Shown here one piece after another: positions 61,982-64,000 of a DNA stretch of 64,000 nucleotides. A program made the translations under genes and the position numbers. A model generated the notes under the pieces. It saw nothing but the letters and a program-made list of their open reading frames with translations. It made no database searches and was not told the origin of the DNA. Origin of the DNA: Vibrio sp. RE88 (GTDB lineage: Bacteria; Pseudomonadota; Gammaproteobacteria; Enterobacterales; Vibrionaceae); contig NZ_VTYQ01000004.1 of the NCBI RefSeq assembly GCF_013113835.1, positions 372,001-436,000 on the forward strand. The letters are read 5' to 3'. Each line of letters starts with the position of its first letter. The first letter of the stretch is position 1.

Positions 61982-63139
61982 ATGGTCATACACTTAGATA
62001 TAACCACGTTGTCTATCATCTGTGTTTTATTATCTTTGTGCTATTGCATAGGGTTATTGTTGATACAACAGCTTCAGCCAACCGTTAACGGTATCAGTAC
62101 GATAGCGGCGGCATTACTTCTTCTTTCCCTCAGTTTTCTTCTGCTTAGCTTCGGTAATCATGTTACGCATTGGGTGTCTAAGATTCTCGCTAACTCAATG
62201 ATGGCGTTCAGCTATATCGTTATTCTGTTAGGTGTGTGTCAGTTTCGAAGCTATGACCGGCGCCTAGCCAACATCGGCTTCTATAGCTTTCCGGTTTTGA
62301 TCGTTGGCCTGACTTACTTTACGTTTTTTATGCCGTCGACCAACGCACGGGTCATCCTGATGACAATGTTCGTCTCCGGGATGTGCTTCATCTCCATTCT
62401 TGCTAATCAGAAAGGCAAAAGTGCCGACATCGCACCCTCTAAACTGTTATTGTCGACTGGGCTAGCAACTCAAGGGCTTTATAATCTGTTCCGTTTTGTT
62501 TGGACTCTATTTGAAGAACGGATAGACGACTTCATGCTTTCTGGCACTGCGCACCAACTGGCGTTTATCAGTACCTTATTAATGATTATATTTGTCGGAT
62601 TTTCAGTGACATGGATGCTAACGGGCCGACTCGTTGCGACCATCTATGATACGTCAATTAAAGACGAGCTTACCCAACTTTATAATCGTCGTGCGTTAGA
62701 GGAGTTACTCCCCAAAGAAATGGCGAGATCAAACCGCCATGGTCAGCCTTTGTCTGTGCTACTTCTTGATATCGACCACTTCAAAAAGGTCAATGATACC
62801 TATGGGCATCAGGCGGGCGATAGAGTGTTGCGGACAACAGGCAAACTGCTGATTCTTCAAACCCGAAAAGACGATTTGAGTTTTCGCTACGGTGGTGAAG
62901 AGTTTTTGGTGTTGCTGCCGAATACCGATGTAGAGAAGGCCGTCATTGTGGCCGAGAAGCTCAGAGAAGCGATTAAGAGGGCTCGGATGTTGCCGAGTAA
63001 TGTCGATTCGTGCACGGCGAGTTTTGGGGTGACTCAATTTAATGGAGAGGATGATTGGCAAACCGCTATAGAGCGCGCAGATCAGGCACTCTATAGCGCT
63101 AAGGAAAATGGCCGCAACCAAGTTACGGCGAGAACTTAG
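61982..63139 (+). CDS. Membrane diguanylate cyclase (GGDEF)
   Basis: The protein has 385 residues. Six or more membrane helices fill about 1-215. A GGDEF domain follows (about 220-385) with DELTQLYNRRALEELL, LLLDIDHFKKVNDTYGHQAGD and an intact FRYGGEEF. An inhibitory-site RxxD (RKDD) lies five residues before GGEEF, so product inhibition is expected. It synthesises c-di-GMP. The ribosome site GGGGGAGG is strong. The stop overlaps the convergent E2 gene by 4 bases. Confidence 0.92.
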   Translation: MVIHLDITTLSIICVLLSLCYCIGLLLIQQLQPTVNGISTIAAALLLLSLSFLLLSFGNHVTHWVSKILANSMMAFSYIVILLGVCQFRSYDRRLANIGFYSFPVLIVGLTYFTFFMPSTNARVILMTMFVSGMCFISILANQKGKSADIAPSKLLLSTGLATQGLYNLFRFVWTLFEERIDDFMLSGTAHQLAFISTLLMIIFVGFSVTWMLTGRLVATIYDTSIKDELTQLYNRRALEELLPKEMARSNRHGQPLSVLLLDIDHFKKVNDTYGHQAGDRVLRTTGKLLILQTRKDDLSFRYGGEEFLVLLPNTDVEKAVIVAEKLREAIKRARMLPSNVDSCTASFGVTQFNGEDDWQTAIERADQALYSAKENGRNQVTART

Positions 63140-64000
63140 TCAAGTTTCATTTCCAAGTGTTCTACCAGAAGTTTGGTGAAACGAGCAGCTTCACCACCCG
63201 TACACGCTCTATGGTCAAAGGTTACAGACAGTGGCATTGTTTTCACAGCGACGGCTTCGTTGTTTCGCATCACGACTTTTTCGATGATACGACCAGCACC
63301 GACAATCGCAACCTGAGGCGGAGAAACAACCGGAGTGGCGTAGATACCTGCGATGGCCCCGAAGTTAGACAGCGTGATCGTTGCATGCTGTAACTGCTCG
63401 CGACCAATTTTTCTGTCACGAATACCCGTCACAGTTTCATTGAGCCAGGAGCGGATGTCTTCCGTTTTCACTTCGTTAGCGTTACGTAAAACAGGGACAT
63501 ACAAGCCGTGGCTGCTGTCGACAGCAATACCAATGTTCACGGCACTGTGTACACAGCGAGTCATGGTCTCTGCGTCAAACCAAGCATTTAGAGCGGGTTC
63601 CTTTTCACAAGCGTGAACCACCGCCTGAATTAGACGGCCTGAAATGTCTTCACCTTTGGTCCAGTTTTCAAGTAGCGCTTCTTCTGTGATGGTGACAGAG
63701 GCAACATTGTGGTGTGACTCCGCCATGGTTCCCACCATAGTTCGGCGAGCACCTTTAAGTACTTCTGTCCCGGGCTGCTGCTTACCGGCTTCTTCATAGA
63801 TGTCTGCATCCGTGATCATGCCATCATGACCACTGCCTTTGACATGTAGAAGATCGACACCGAGCTTTTTCGCCAACAAACGTGCAGAAGGCATCGCGGT
63901 GAGTGGTGAGCCTTCCCCCGTATTGTGAGACGCACCAATCCAGAAATCGTCAACGTCAACTTGATGGGTTTTACTCGACACATTACCAACAACTGTGGCG
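63136..64000 (-). CDS. bkdB: 2-oxoacid dehydrogenase E2 (branched-chain, BkdB-like), 5' end outside window
   Basis: The frame is open to the window edge, so the N-terminal lipoyl domain lies outside; a linker begins at the edge. A peripheral subunit-binding domain (MPSARLLAKKLGVDLLHVKG then DGMITDADI) is followed by the acyltransferase domain ending with FDHRACTGGEAARF. The catalytic His is present; the usual Asp of the HRxxDG motif is Thr here, as in some E2 subfamilies. It moves acyl groups from E1 to CoA, the first committed step of leucine, isoleucine and valine degradation, which fits the island. An acetyl-type substrate cannot be excluded without E1. Confidence 0.9.
   Translation of the reverse strand, partial: ATVVGNVSSKTHQVDVDDFWIGASHNTGEGSPLTAMPSARLLAKKLGVDLLHVKGSGHDGMITDADIYEEAGKQQPGTEVLKGARRTMVGTMAESHHNVASVTITEEALLENWTKGEDISGRLIQAVVHACEKEPALNAWFDAETMTRCVHSAVNIGIAVDSSHGLYVPVLRNANEVKTEDIRSWLNETVTGIRDRKIGREQLQHATITLSNFGAIAGIYATPVVSPPQVAIVGAGRIIEKVVMRNNEAVAVKTMPLSVTFDHRACTGGEAARFTKLLVEHLEMKLD

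Noticed and set aside
1..64000. CRISPR arrays, insertion sequences, integron attC sites, tRNA or rRNA genes
   Set aside because: No regularly spaced direct repeats, transposase or integrase frames, or structured RNA genes were seen on reading; a dedicated scan (tRNAscan, IS and attC searches) could still find a short or degenerate one.

Overview
The window looks like part of a marine Vibrio (Gammaproteobacteria) genome, probably accessory-rich sequence such as the second chromosome. This rests on recognised families and their order: DUF294/exonuclease pair, CueR, an OmpU/OmpC-type porin, a GbpA-type chitin-active LPMO, liu/mms branched-chain amino-acid genes with ETF and ETF-QO, and several c-di-GMP enzymes. 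Gene density is high. I see no rRNA, tRNA, CRISPR array, transposase or phage gene. Replicon and species are inference.

Layout. 1-5.1 kb: C-terminal part of a BCCT transporter, a DnaQ-type exonuclease with a cNMP/CBS/DUF294 protein, CueR and a porin. 5.4-8.9 kb: AraC regulator divergent from a TonB-dependent receptor with a Fur-box-like site, then a DUF2218 protein. 8.9-13.8 kb: GGDEF-EAL protein, stand-alone acetate kinase, small hypotheticals and a PurU-type deformylase with inverted repeats at its start. 13.9-19.1 kb: catabolic module of a BCCT transporter, an enolase-superfamily enzyme and a split UxaA/SuyAB-like lyase, divergent from a GntR/FCD regulator, with two near-identical 15-bp palindromes between them. 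19.1-26.1 kb: DUF457 membrane protein, then a yegTUV/yegW-like nucleoside cluster with an extra OFA-type transporter.

26.2-33.7 kb: an operon joining an AA10 LPMO, a di-haem peroxidase/MauG-like protein and a small exported protein; an AT-rich gap; an operon of a His-rich exported protein, a HupE/UreJ-like membrane protein and a membrane-anchored periplasmic protein, behind a perfect Zur-type palindrome overlapping a predicted promoter; a secreted GspG-like protein and a solute-binding-like protein. 33.7-44.9 kb: EAL phosphodiesterase, NmrA-like protein/LysR pair, AgcS symporter, pirin/DoxX pair, LysE exporter with two tandem AraC regulators, and an EamA transporter.

44.9-64 kb is a branched-chain amino-acid degradation island. 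The leucine arm (liuR, isovaleryl-CoA dehydrogenase, methylcrotonyl-CoA carboxylase beta, methylglutaconyl-CoA hydratase, HMG-CoA lyase) is on the minus strand. The valine arm (thiolase, MmsA, acyl-CoA dehydrogenase, two crotonases, HIBADH, SDR) is on the plus strand. Azurin, ETF-QO, EtfB/EtfA, a GGDEF protein and the E2 subunit of a branched-chain 2-oxoacid dehydrogenase follow. Three copies of a 16-bp palindrome (TTkACGT-N2-ACGTmAA type) lie in front of the mms and ETF/ETF-QO units and probably bind LiuR. The biotin-carrying alpha subunit of methylcrotonyl-CoA carboxylase is absent from the leucine operon.

Strongest leads: the predicted Zur-controlled HupE/His-rich/anchor operon, the BCCT-enolase-lyase pathway of unknown substrate, and the LPMO-peroxidase operon.
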